The notes: generated from the sequence alone by a model not told the origin. DNA of 64,000 bases from Aculops lycopersici (GCA_015350385.1 WNKI01000002.1:1881643-1945642), one strand, 5' to 3'. Counted from the first letter of the stretch, positions 36,628 to 46,084 are shown. Numbers and translations are program-made.

Positions 36628-37402
36628 GCAAGAAATCAGCAACATCATCATTATCATTATCATTATCATTATCATCACTATCAATAAATGCAGTCTCAGG
36701 TGGACGAAAGAGGAGGAGGAGGAGGATGAGGCAACAACCTAAACTGCTCAGGGCGCAACAATAACATCAACTATAGCTACCATTTGGATTGAGTCAGCTC
36801 GCCCGAGTGTCAAGTCCGATCATTCGAATTGAATCACTATTATCAGATTGCCGCTGGCACTTGCGCAATGATATCTCACGGTTGGCTGTTGTTGTCTCGC
36901 CGGCGCTAAGCGTCTTGGTGCTCTCGTCTCGGCGGGAGTCGTCAATCAGCGAGGCCGCATTAAATCACTCGGCGAACAAACGATCGAACACTGAACAAAA
37001 ACAATCACAACAACAACTACAACGAGATCATAATTATCATTATTACTATTGAATCACATGAGTGTGAGAGTAAGGGTCTGGGGTGAATGGCAATATTTGG
37101 TCTATTCATTGCTTCTCGCCAACGACAACAACAAAACAAACACTATTAGAGAGTATAGACGTAGATCATATTAAATAATGGATACAAATTAAACATTGTA
37201 AAAAGTGCCAATCATTTTTTGATTGGTTAGATAATAACTAAAAGACCGCTATGCGCGTCAACCAGTTCCGCTATCTTTTCTTGAGAACGCCGAAAGCTCT
37301 CGAGTTTAATTGACTGACCGAAGCCATTTTTAGGCGACCTGTTGTCGCCGAACCACTAAAATCGTTTCTCTTTGCCTACTTGTTGACTCCAATGAGTTCC
37401 TG
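36628..37402 (+). other. SERCA copy 1 3' untranslated and intergenic sequence
   Basis: Contains an ATTATC repeat (about 36648-36680), AATAAA at 36683 and GGA triplets. No gene is seen. The same sequence follows copy 2. Confidence 0.7.
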
Positions 37403-37737
37403 CTACTGCTTTTGCTGCTGCTGTTGGTGGTGGTGTGGTTGGTTTTGGTTTACTTGCTCACGTTGACGCTCCCGATTCTCGATCATCTTGTTAACAGCGT
37501 TTCTAACTAAATCCTCGATCACATCCGCCGGCTTTCTGGTCGTGAGGGTGACACCTGAGGCTCCGAGGTCGAATTTGTCGTATATTTCCGAGTAGAATCC
37601 TTGCTTAACGTTGAACACCTTCGACAGCTCGCTAACCATATTACCTGAAGCTCTCCCCCCGCCTGAGTCTACGGATAGAGCTGGCGATTGCACATTCCTT
37701 GGCTGACTAACACGAAAACCTCGTTGGCGACGATGGT
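37403..37737 (-). pseudogene. Truncated copy of the downstream secreted-protein gene
   Basis: Matches the C-terminal 111 or so residues of the intact gene at 58926-59711 (from RRQRGFRVSQPRNVQ to the glutamine-rich end). It lacks the signal peptide and the first 150 residues. At 37737 the sequence changes to transposon DNA. Several substitutions separate the two copies, including SEIYDKF here versus SDLYDKF in the intact gene. An open frame continues from this piece into the transposon (to 37903), but this is a fusion by chance. Confidence 0.9.
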
Positions 37738-38240
37738 GGCTGCTTGCTGCGGCGAGCGAACACACTGTAATGCTGCTCTCTCGCGGTGCGCAGGCCCGAC
37801 AACGCCCTCCTACCTGAATGCTTGTAGTTCCCGACCTCCCGACGACTGGAACACACGCAGACACACGCCAGGGCGGTGTCTGCGTAGGAGACTCTCCTCG
37901 CAAAGCAGAGCGCCAGCATGAGCGCTCTGCCCGGAGCTATATGAGCTCCTTCGAAGAGAGTCCCCTTAGCGCAAGACTCGCGGCTTCCACAACTGGAACA
38001 CCGCCATTCCGCCCATATGCGTGTGTCCCATAGCCCGAACTTCCGGCTATCGCCGCACGGACATCTGGAGGGCTCATCCGGAAGCACCTCGGCGACCACC
38101 ATCCACCAGCAACAAGCTGGTGGATCGGAGAGACTGGCCTCAAGCATCAATCTAGCTTGAGACCAACGTCCCTCCAGCTCCTGAGACACTTCCGGTCGCC
38201 ACTCTCCAACATCGCTTTCGCTACTGTTGCTGCTGCTCAT
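37738..38240 (-). pseudogene. Merlin-like (IS1016-related) DNA transposase, 5' fragment
   Basis: A frame from ATG at 38240 encodes a serine/acidic N-terminus and then a zinc-ribbon-like region. It has CPCGDSRKFGLW, WRCSSCGSRESCAKGTLFEG and a helical region ending SSRREVGNYK. The W-x-C-x2-C...GT-x-FE pattern is typical of Merlin/ISXO2-type transposases. The catalytic DDE part is absent. A GTAGGAGG donor-like sequence follows the last conserved stretch, so the original gene may have had an intron there. The fragment abuts the end of the SERCA duplication. Confidence 0.65.
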
Positions 38241-38313
38241 TGTTGTTGTTGTTTTAATTTTTTTTAATTAAATTTGATTTTTTTAATTCTCGGAGTCGTA
38301 AACGACGAAGTTT

Positions 38314-38419
38314 TGTTAGGGCACATTTGGCCCACTCTGTAAACTCCGCGCGCACAGCTCCAAACACACGCTAGATCTGTGCGCTCCTAATAAATACTCA
38401 CTCACGATTCAGCCTCACA
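38314..38419 (+). repeat. 5' LTR of copia element A
   Basis: 106 bp, TG...CA ends. The same sequence, diverged, is the 3' LTR at 54183. Confidence 0.85.
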
Positions 38420-38432
38420 TGGTAGCAGGTCG
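38420..38432 (+). other. Primer-binding site of element A
   Basis: TGGTAGCAGGTCG directly after the LTR CA. The same first nine bases follow the LTR of the chromodomain element on the other strand (about 45792). Confidence 0.65.
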
Positions 38433-38659
38433 AAGTGTTTTATCCGATTTTTATATGATTCCGCTTAAATTTGCTTAACTCGATTATTACAAAAAAAATT
38501 ATTATCATCATCATACACATATACATGCATACTATTATACCTTAATATAAACTATTACAAATCAAAATCTGCTCTACATCAGCTCAAAATCTGCTCCACA
38601 TCAGCTTAGAAATCTACCATAAATTAGATTCCGATATCAAAGTCTTATCTGCTTCAACA

Positions 38660-39940
38660 ATGAAATCAATCTCAGAAAACGGAAGTTTCTCCATTGCTCC
38701 TCTTAGAGGAAAGGACAACTATAATACATGGGCCTTCGCGATGAAGTGCCACTTGAAGGCATGCAACTGTTCGATATCGTAGTGGCTGGCACCAAGAGAC
38801 CAAAGACGCTAACGACGCTGGCAAGCCTGACCCTGCACAACAAGGAATGGCCTTGTCAACTCCTCTCTTCCATCACTGAGGGTGAGATAGGCAAAGTCCA
38901 GCATTGCTCTTCAGCTCAAGAAATCTGGTCATTCTTCGAATCAACTTACGGTAAGAAGATATCGAACTTGAAACTGAAACTTATGGACGACCTAAATCAT
39001 ATAAAGATAGCATCACCACCTGATGTAACCAAATCAATCAGTGATGCCATGACCACCCGTGGTCGTCTGAGAGAGCTATGTTAGTAAAACTAAAGGAAAG
39101 GTGGAAAATAAAACCTAGACTAGAGAATCGTTTGTAGAAGTGTTACTGCTGTAGGCAGAACATCGACTGAAGTTTATTTCTCGTTGGTTTAACATAGGGA
39201 ACTAAAAGTTTCGTTGTCGACGGCGCTAGCCGCGCCCGTCGTCCTTCTCGATCGTGGCCTCGGTAGTGCAGCTAGGGCTGCACTTGTAAGAGGGTGTATT
39301 GTCCAATTCGGCTGTTCTTCTCGAAGGTTCCACTGGCTCGTTGACCTAGTTTCAGCCTTGGCACCAACTACGTGGCTGGATGACTCATCGTCGTTTATGG
39401 CGCCTGCGTTGGGTATGGGATTCTAAGCCTGCAGCTTCCTTCGTGGGTGAGTCATAGAAGTCTACAGTCACTCGCACAGCCACATGGGCCCCAGTGCTAG
39501 TAACTGACTCAATGGCGGTGCACACAGTGTGGTGCAGTCAAGTCGATGCAGCCAACATGGTGCAATGCAGCCAACAAGCTAGGTATCAAACTCGACGATA
39601 CGATGATACTTAGCCGCCTCCTTTCGGCTCTGCCCCCATCCTTTGATACCTTCAAACGGATCTGGAGACAGAAAGATGCCGATGACCAAACTGTAGCGCT
39701 TTGTCATAAAGGTACAAGAAGAGGCAAAAGAATTGGGCCAAGACGGTAACTCAGCATTAGTAGCTCGTCAACCAAACAATCGCGGGCGAAACGACTACAA
39801 TGATCAGAGAGGTGCTTCGAATAATAACCGCCCTAACGGCCAATACGGCGCTCAATCCAAAGGCCAGTATGGCAGTCAAGCTAACGGTCAATATGGCGGG
39901 CATACTAATGTCCCAAATAACAACTATGATAACGTACAGG
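38660..39940 (+). pseudogene. Copia element A gag, frameshifted and split by a solo LTR
   Basis: Begins at ATG 38660 with a copia/UBN2 gag start (LRGKDNYNTWAFAMKCHLK). It changes frame at about 38770 and continues through ITEGEIGKVQHCSSAQEIW, is interrupted at 39078, and resumes at 39577 as GIKLDDTMILSRLLSALPPS. Removing the 498-bp insertion and one target duplicate restores the gag frame at this joint. A further frameshift lies near 39705. An asparagine/glycine-rich stretch (PNGQYGAQSKGQYGSQ) ends it at the next insertion. Confidence 0.8.
39079..39576 (-). mobile_element. Solo LTR (498 bp) inside gag
   Basis: TGTTAG...CCAACA ends with a perfect 5-bp target duplication AGCTA (39074-39078 and 39577-39581). 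An inverted copy of the same length is at 52702-53199. The strand is assigned because AATAAAC and TCAGTCG lie in promoter-like order on the minus strand. The 70-codon frame inside is shared by both copies but has no known function. Confidence 0.9.
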
Positions 39941-39942
39941 GG

Positions 39943-40221
39943 TGTGATGTCGTGGTATCAGTGAGGTACAGGGTAGCAGCGTGGGGGACAACTCACTTCA
40001 ACTCACAACACACAAACGCACTGTTAAATCTCACTCTATCACTAATAAACTTACAAATTGTGGACTCGAGATTCACAAACTATGACTAACTGCTTCATTA
40101 CATGATGTTGCCCTTTTTTATAGGAGCAACAAGTAGCACTGTTGATCCTGGTCGCTGGTGTTGCCCATCTACGTCACACTGCATGTGACAACACATGTGA
40201 TGGCAGCGTTGTGTCATCACA
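39943..40221 (+). mobile_element. LTR-like unit (279 bp), TGTGATG...CATCACA
   Basis: Diverged relative of the 273-bp units at 43763-44035 and 49138-49410, with the same ends. No target duplication flanks it. A TGGTACCGACGGCGAG sequence three bases after its end could be a primer-binding site, so this may be the 5' LTR of an internally deleted element. Confidence 0.6.
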
Positions 40222-40260
40222 CACTGGTACCGACGGCGAGACCATTCGAGAGAATAGGCA

Positions 40261-40604
40261 TGGGTGAAGGTCTTTTATCAAATTACAATGGAGTTGGCTT
40301 GGTGAAACAACTTTTGCGAGCCTTTAGCGCACCACAATCGTGTCCAATACCTAGACGAGAAGATCAATTTCAACAAAATTTTGATTGTCAAGTACAAAAG
40401 TGTGAGCGGGAAAATTACCAATGGGTCATCATTGCACTCTTCGTCTCTTGGAGTTCCATCGCGGTTTTATCTGCTTTGCTCTACCGTAAGACTCGCCGGG
40501 TTGCCAACGCAATCATTGCTAACACCGAGCAAATGTTAAGTAACAACAACTCCAATACTGTTTATGTAAACAATTCTGGCTTACAAAAATCGCCAGTCAC
40601 CTAG
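40261..40604 (+). pseudogene. Membrane-anchored ORF remnant, possibly env-like tail
   Basis: 114 codons from ATG 40261 (the frame is open from 40158). There is a cysteine pair, then a single hydrophobic segment (WVIIALFVSWSSIAVLSALLY) followed by RKTRR and an asparagine-rich tail. This is the layout of the C-terminal end of retroviral-type envelope proteins in insect LTR elements, but no diagnostic motif is seen. It lies just after an LTR-like unit, so the middle of the element seems deleted. AATAAA follows at about 40722. Confidence 0.4.
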
Positions 40605-41732
40605 AGCACCGCGGCAAAGCCACTTCCCGTCTAGACCACGCCACCCAATGATTGAATGTAGTCGGCGACCATCGATTGGGCCCGATGGACATGCGTTCGA
40701 GCTCAGAGATTTCTAGTTGAATAAAAATTATATTTGTATTAAAAAACCACTTGTGTAATTTTCTAATTTATTTGCGTGTTAATTCAATGGGAAATAAAGA
40801 TAGCACGGCGGGTCTTTTTTCCCCACAGACCCTGTGTTAAAAAAGACCCGGCCGTTTTTCCATGACCCGCGGGCTAGCCCGCGACGCAGCCCTACCCGGA
40901 CGCAATGGCGCCAATTTAGGGTGAAATTGCGACGGGGCGGCGGCCATAAACTCCAGAGGAGGTGGCTGAAGCCAAAGCCAATGGTGGCCAGTGGCGAGGA
41001 CCGCCGAGGACGCCGCCCCGAACCCCATCCCCCTTACTTCGCCTCTGGAGGGCAGAGGAGAAGGAGAAGAGGAGAGAGAGAGAGAGAAAGAGGAGGAGCA
41101 ACAACAGCAGCAGAGGCACCACAACGCCGCCAGCCACCCCGAAGGGCCAACCAACAACAACAACATCAGCGAGAGAGAGAGAGAGGTGAGGAAGACGACA
41201 ATGATGACACTGACGACAATGACGACGATGATGACAACGACGACAACGATGACCCCGGCCGGGTCAAAAAAATGTAAAAGAGCGCCGCCGGCGCGAGTTT
41301 AGGTGCGAGCTTGCCGATGGGAGCTCGGTGTGGGTGTTCGCCGACGAGTTGGCGGCCATGCCGGGCGGCCCGGAGGCTCGCTCGCGCTTCAGGAGCTCTT
41401 GAGCTCGGGACGAGCTCAAGTGGGCTGCGAGGGATGTGGGGCAGACGACGAAGTCGTCTGCCCAAAACGTATATAAATAAACGGGACGACCTCTGGTCGT
41501 CAGTCGGGTTTTGGGCTTTAATCGAGATAGTATCTTTACAGGGCACACAAGTTAGTCCGCTGGCACCGCGCTGTCTGACATCATCGGCACCTTTACGAGA
41601 TTCGCTATTTGGAGAGGTTGCCTCTGTCAGATCTCATTCATATTTGGATCTCAGATGCTCGATAGCTTGGCTTGTCAGTTGGTCTTGGTCCGGTGTGATT
41701 CCAATCACAAATGCCCGAGATATCATTGTTAT
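40605..41732. other. Non-coding transposon-nest region with hairpins and promoter-like sites
   Basis: Holds a nested hairpin at 40810-40849, a 16-bp palindrome at 40868-40883, purine-rich GA and GAC/GAT repeats at about 41070-41250, three triplet-loop hairpins at 41398-41501 and a TATA/initiator pair at 41470-41505. Frames here are low complexity and are not called. Confidence 0.55.
41470..41505 (+). promoter_or_regulatory. TATA box plus TCAGTC initiator
   Basis: TATATAAATA starts at 41470 and TCAGTC at 41500, a 30-bp spacing that fits an arthropod RNA polymerase II core promoter such as those in LTRs. The start site lies within the third of three hairpins. No partner LTR was found in the window. 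Confidence 0.55.
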
Positions 41733-42025
41733 TGTTGGAAGATCGACTAAAATAAACTTTACAATAGTTACATTTTATATTTACTTTATTGAATATTTTA
41801 CACTTTGTCTTGCTTTATATACTCGAGTCAATGTGGATTCACTTCCGCAAGTCCTTCCTGATTAGTGACGCATCCTTCCTCTATCATATCTGTGTGCTTA
41901 CTTCCGTGTTCTTCGTTCTTCTGTGAGTTATGCGCAACTATCGCAGTTGATCAGTTGCTGCGCATCATTAACTCCTCTACATTTTTATACAGGAAGTGGA
42001 CAACGGAAATGAACAGATTTCAACA
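41733..42025 (-). repeat. 3' LTR of element D (minus-strand orientation)
   Basis: 293 bp. On the minus strand TGTATAAAAATG near the start may be the TATA box; the partner LTR has TTTTTAAAAATG at the same place. Confidence 0.88.
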
Positions 42026-42134
42026 TGCCCCCTATGATCAGTTCCAGTTGTATAATAGATATAATATTGTTTATTGACTTTTCTTTCTTAATTGATTTTC
42101 ACATAAGTTCAAGTGTCTTGACATAACTTTCTTG

Positions 42135-42868
42135 TCAATGTTTTTGTTGCAATTTTGAGAGTTTACATATCTCTGAGGTTTTCCGAATTTGATGATGGCA
42201 TTTTGCTGGTTTTGAGAATATGGATCCCTCATTCAAATGAATGGTATTTGGAATGATATTCTTCTTTTTAAAAGCTTTGGGCTTCAAGATAATGCTAGCG
42301 GCTCCTGTTGCGCACATATCGTCCCTCGTGATTGTTGCTACTGTCTTTATGTGTTCGGGCACGTTATTGTTGATTGCTGAATTCTCTCTCTCTGAAAGTT
42401 GGCCATGCTTTTGTCTCCATAGTCGGCCACTACAAGTGTCGTGTTGATCATTGTATATACATAGAAGTGATTGTTGTAGTTTCTTAAAATGAAATCCTCG
42501 TTTGATGGTTTGATCCCGTGTTTGAATACAACAATGTTATGTTCGAACTTAAATGTTTTCTTTTTCAGACATGATATCACTTCTTCGGGCAGGCGCCAAT
42601 TCTGATCTTCAATTGTTTTTCCAAGATCGATTTTCCCTGCTCTCTTCTCCATTTGATCCAGAAATTTTGGTGCTGGTCTCTTTAGTCGCCTGAAATAGTC
42701 TCTAATTAGATCTTGAATTTTTGAACATTCGTTCTGTTCTATCCAATCTTCGTCATTCTCTTCTATTGGATAATTCACCCATTTGACTTCGAAGAAATAT
42801 ATCAGCTTACCGCTTTTCCTTTCAATCCTATGTCCAATTACTTTCTCAACATCAAATTCTTCGTCTTC
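42135..42868 (-). pseudogene. Chromodomain protein of element D, with frameshift
   Basis: Reading on the minus strand from 42868, directly after an in-frame TAG, the sequence opens with EDEEFDVEKVIGHRIERK, then YFFEVKWVNYPIEENDEDWIE and a C-terminal helix IQDLIRDYFRRL: a complete chromodomain. A second region contains FKHGIKPSNEDFILRNY and HFYVYTMINTTLVVADYGD. The frame is lost in a GAGAGAGAG run at about 42383. In the shifted frame it continues as VPEHIKTVATITRDDMCATG to a stop at 42135. The H...D...C spacing is reminiscent of a C48/Ulp1-type peptidase, a weak suggestion only. Chromodomains in LTR elements usually sit on integrase; here it is free of one. Confidence 0.7.
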
Positions 42869-43682
42869 CTAATCTATTATTTCTGTTGTGTCACTATCTA
42901 TGGATTGATGTGAGGCAGCAATAGTTTCTAGACCGACAGTATTATCTATTATTTCTGTCGTGTCGCTGTCAACAGATATGCGTGAGTCTGGTGAGTCAAC
43001 AATAGGTTCAGTTGGTTCTGGATCGGAAGCATTATCTGTCATTGGTTGTTCAATAGTAGGAGGTGTGCACGTTGGGTTGTTATCGCACTCTAGACTCGGC
43101 AAGACATCGAACAATGTGAATGCGCCAACTGGGTACTCGGTTATACCCCGTTTGTCCACGTGGTGGCCTCTCACCAACTCTTCTAAGCCGGAACTGTTGG
43201 GGCGGAGTTGACCGCCGTGGTCTGCTGGCAGCTGAGACACCGACCTTCCCTGGCGCTGCTGTATTCCGATTCGCTGACCGGGTTGTTGGCCCGGTTGAAT
43301 ACGGTCGTGGTGTAGCGGGTCTCGGGGGCCTTGGGGAGTCCGAGCGAGCTTCGGGTCTTGGAGTAACCTGACCGAGGGCAACATTTCTGGCTTGTGCCCT
43401 AGTCCATGGCCTAGCGGAGACACTTGATTGCTGCTCAGCTGCTCCGGTGCTGGCTCCACTAACAGGCCTGGGTGGACGTCCACAGTCGCTAGAGTGGATG
43501 GACCAGATGTAGCTAGTGGCACTCGAGAGATTATCCTCGATGTGATTTGTTCCTGGTAGATTTGTTCGCATTGGTTGATGGCTGGTGCCGCACATAACGC
43601 GTGTGAGATGTGCAGAGCCAAGTTGGCAACGCACAACTTGACTAGCACACACACATACACACACACCGCTGCTCACAAACAA
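42869..43682 (-). pseudogene. Proline/serine-rich ORF region of element D upstream of the chromodomain
   Basis: Two overlapping minus-strand frames cover this stretch. One (43080-43682) is rich in P, R, S and T and ends at 43080. The other (42869-43666) becomes acidic near its end, contains two SDTTEIID repeats, and stops one TAG before the chromodomain in the same frame. A single protein that changes frame once and reads through, or two separate proteins, are both possible. No domain is recognised. Confidence 0.45.
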
Positions 43683-43762
43683 GTGGATTCACTTTCACTT
43701 GCTTAATCACGTCGCTCGTCTGTCTAGACGTCTGATATTTGGTAAGCCCATTGTCTAGGCCA

Positions 43763-44035
43763 TGTGATGTCGTGGTAGCGGTGAGACAGGGTAGGAGCGT
43801 GGGGATTCTCACGTTAACACACAACACACAAATAATTTACTGTGAAATCTTCCAATCTAATTAATTAAACAAACATTAATAAACCAAACTTTCTAAAACT
43901 GCGACTATTGTATTTATTATATGATGTTGCTCCTTTTTATAGGAGCAACAAGTAGTTGATGTTGGTCGCTACTACTGCCCATCTACGTCACACCGCGTGT
44001 GACAACACGTGTGATGGCAGTGTTGCGTCATCACA
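43763..44035 (+). mobile_element. 273-bp TG...CA unit inside element D
   Basis: TGTGATGTCG...CGTCATCACA ends, a 4-bp target duplication GCCA on both sides, and an internal GTTGCTCC/GGAGCAAC hairpin. It differs at about one position from the inverted copy at 49138-49410. It is a solo LTR or a short inverted-repeat element; no protein is encoded. Confidence 0.85.
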
Positions 44036-44272
44036 GCCACATAGGTTAGGGACGATTGCCAAATAAGATTAATTGCTCATCCTGATGATGAGCAGGATAT
44101 CAAAGTCTGTTGAAAGAGTTGGTTAAGTGAGAGAGAAATTAAAAATAGAATTGAAGTAGAGCGAAAGGTGAGCGAAAGCAGAAGAAAAATCCGTATATAA
44201 ATGAATGCGAATTAGACGAATAAACACAGTTGAAAGATAGTTGAAATTTAATTCTAGTTATTCCGCTGTCTT

Positions 44273-44878
44273 TCATCTAACACGCGCACTTCGTTCATCT
44301 TCCTCTCGAATTGTTTCGCTATCTGTTGTCTCGCGAAGTCTTCTCGCCTCTCTCTCAGCTTGACTTCTTGTTCCTATTGTTAGGTTTTGTGGCTCTCGTG
44401 GGGCAAGATCTATGACATTCTGTTCTAATTGCTGCATGATTGCGGATGTAGAATTCAACACCAACGAATTGCAAAGGCAATTTGGTATGTTGCATTCTTC
44501 ATTTCTGGATGACTGACTGAATTGTTCCCAAGGCTCCAGATTTAGTTGAATTGGATTTTGTGGCATGCTCATGGGTCTGGGTGTGTCTTGTCTCGTTTCT
44601 ACGGAAGGATTTGGACTTGTTAGATGTTCCCAGCAGGACAAGACTTGGGACACCCTTTCATTGATTCTAGTATTATATCTTCTTAGTTGTCCGATTCGTC
44701 TTGTTATCGAAGCTGCTTGGTCTTGCGCACTTTGAATTTGACTACGTAAGTTGCGTTGTGTGTGCTCTAGTTCTCTTATTGTAAGATTTATTTGTGACAT
44801 GTTTGTTGGCAATATTCTCATGATAGCAGTTAAGAGTTGGAGTTTTTCTAGGGCTTGAGCTCTTGTTGCTTCATCCAT
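44273..44878 (-). CDS. Element D ORF2, coiled-coil protein
   Basis: 201 residues from ATG 44878. The first 90 residues are strongly helical with heptad-like spacing (ALEKLQLLTAIMRI, RELEHTQRNLRSQIQ), then a proline-rich stretch, a CNIPNCLC cysteine cluster and an arginine/glutamate-rich tail. The start overlaps the ORF1 stop in ATGGATGA. A gag-like self-assembly role is possible but unproven. Confidence 0.6.
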   Translation of the reverse strand: MDEATRAQALEKLQLLTAIMRILPTNMSQINLTIRELEHTQRNLRSQIQSAQDQAASITRRIGQLRRYNTRINERVSQVLSCWEHLTSPNPSVETRQDTPRPMSMPQNPIQLNLEPWEQFSQSSRNEECNIPNCLCNSLVLNSTSAIMQQLEQNVIDLAPREPQNLTIGTRSQAEREARRLRETTDSETIREEDERSARVR

Positions 44879-45074
44879 CTTGAATAAATTCTTCCTCACA
44901 CCAAAATACTCTGCAAATCTCACACGCAATTAACAAATTGTCTTGCACACTTTTGATTCTTTGATGATAGTCGTATCCGAGTTCTCGATAGAGTTTTCGG
45001 TATGTTAGTGTTCTCGATATGACTTGCTTACAAATGTCACAATCCACTTTTCGATTGAGATTGCGAATCTTCAT
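44871..45074 (-). CDS. Element D ORF1, small CxxC protein
   Basis: 67 residues from ATG 45074; the frame is open further upstream to 45227. Two CxxC pairs (CDICKQV and CEICRVFWC) suggest a small zinc-binding fold. The stop overlaps the start of ORF2. No homologue is recognised. Confidence 0.55.
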   Translation of the reverse strand: MKIRNLNRKVDCDICKQVISRTLTYRKLYRELGYDYHQRIKSVQDNLLIACEICRVFWCEEEFIQDG

Positions 45075-45792
45075 TGTTGCAATGTTTATATATACCGAGA
45101 AATATTGCGAGAAATGGAGGTTGTTCACTGTTTGAAACAGGAAGTTGCAGTGAAGAAAAAAAAAGTTCGTCCTTTGCTTGAAAGGTGACGAGAATCTTGC
45201 TTTCAAGATTTTTCTCGTTTGCCGCAATAATTGTCATGGTAAATCAGCTTAATTGGTTAGGCAGACTCGCGGCCTCCAATTAGTGGTTTAATTTCCACAG
45301 GTGCTTTAGGCAGTGGCCGATCTCACTTGATTCGATTGTTGCTTTCTTCAGTTGTGATATCTTATTCTTATGCTTACTATCTTTCAGCTTTGATGATTTC
45401 TACTTGTTCCATATACTCCTTGTTCAATTGATCCAGCTTACTATCATTCAGCTCTTCATTGACTTACTCTCTTTCAGTCCAGTTTTGATCTCGTCGTTCA
45501 ATTTTCAAACGCAGCATCGAGTATTCGGTTTATAAGTTTGCACTCATCACACCACCTGACTTCGTCATCGAAGATACTAATTTGGTCTTTAGATTGGAGT
45601 GTAGGACAGATATCTCTATATTTTAAACCTTTCTGTTCTTTAGGTATTCTTTTTCATAAATCGCATCTGATTTGTTCACCTAAAATTCTGAGCAACATAG
45701 GCATCTTGCATCTTGTTAGCGAATTCCGTATTTAATTCATTGAGCTTCTTGGTCTTCTACTTATTAGTCTTGAAACCTTCCCCTGCTACCAT

Positions 45793-46084
45793 GTTGGAAG
45801 ATCGACTAAAATAAACTTTACAATAGTTACATTTTATATTTACTTTATTGAATATTTTACACTTTGTCTTGCTTTATATACTCGAGTCAATGTGGATTCA
45901 CTTCCGCAAGTCCTTCCTGATTAGTGACGCATCCTTCCTCTAACATATCTGTGTGCTTACTTCCGTGTTCTTCGTTCTTCTGTGAGTTATGCGCAACTAT
46001 CGCAGTTGATCAATTGCTGCGCATCATTAATTCCTCTACATTTTTAAAAAGGAAGTGGACAACGGAAATGAACAGATTTCAACA
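45793..46084 (-). repeat. 5' LTR of element D (minus-strand orientation)
   Basis: 292 bp, differing from its partner at about six positions, so the insertion is young. Confidence 0.88.

Larger units (their letters stand above)
41733..46084 (-). mobile_element. Non-autonomous LTR element D with chromodomain ORF
   Basis: Two direct LTRs (41733-42025 and 45793-46084), about 98% identical with TGTTG...CAACA ends, bound 3.77 kb. On the minus strand a primer-binding site TGGTAGCAGGGG follows the upstream LTR (about 45792) and a purine tract AGGGGGCA precedes the downstream LTR. That orientation contains ORF1, ORF2, a proline-rich region and a chromodomain ORF. No protease, integrase or RT is present, so it would need help to move. 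A 273-bp unit is inserted at 43763-44035. The flanks GTTAT/TTTAT are not an exact target duplication. Confidence 0.85.

Noticed and set aside
37403..37903. Single 166-codon frame joining the truncated secreted gene to transposon DNA
   Set aside because: The N-terminal part is out-of-frame Merlin sequence, so this is a chance fusion at the duplication breakpoint.
39214..39426. 70-codon frame repeated at 52852-53064
   Set aside because: Shared only because both lie in the same 498-bp solo LTR; no evidence for translation.
40834..41300. Charged low-complexity frames around GA and GAC/GAT repeats
   Set aside because: Explained entirely by simple repeats.
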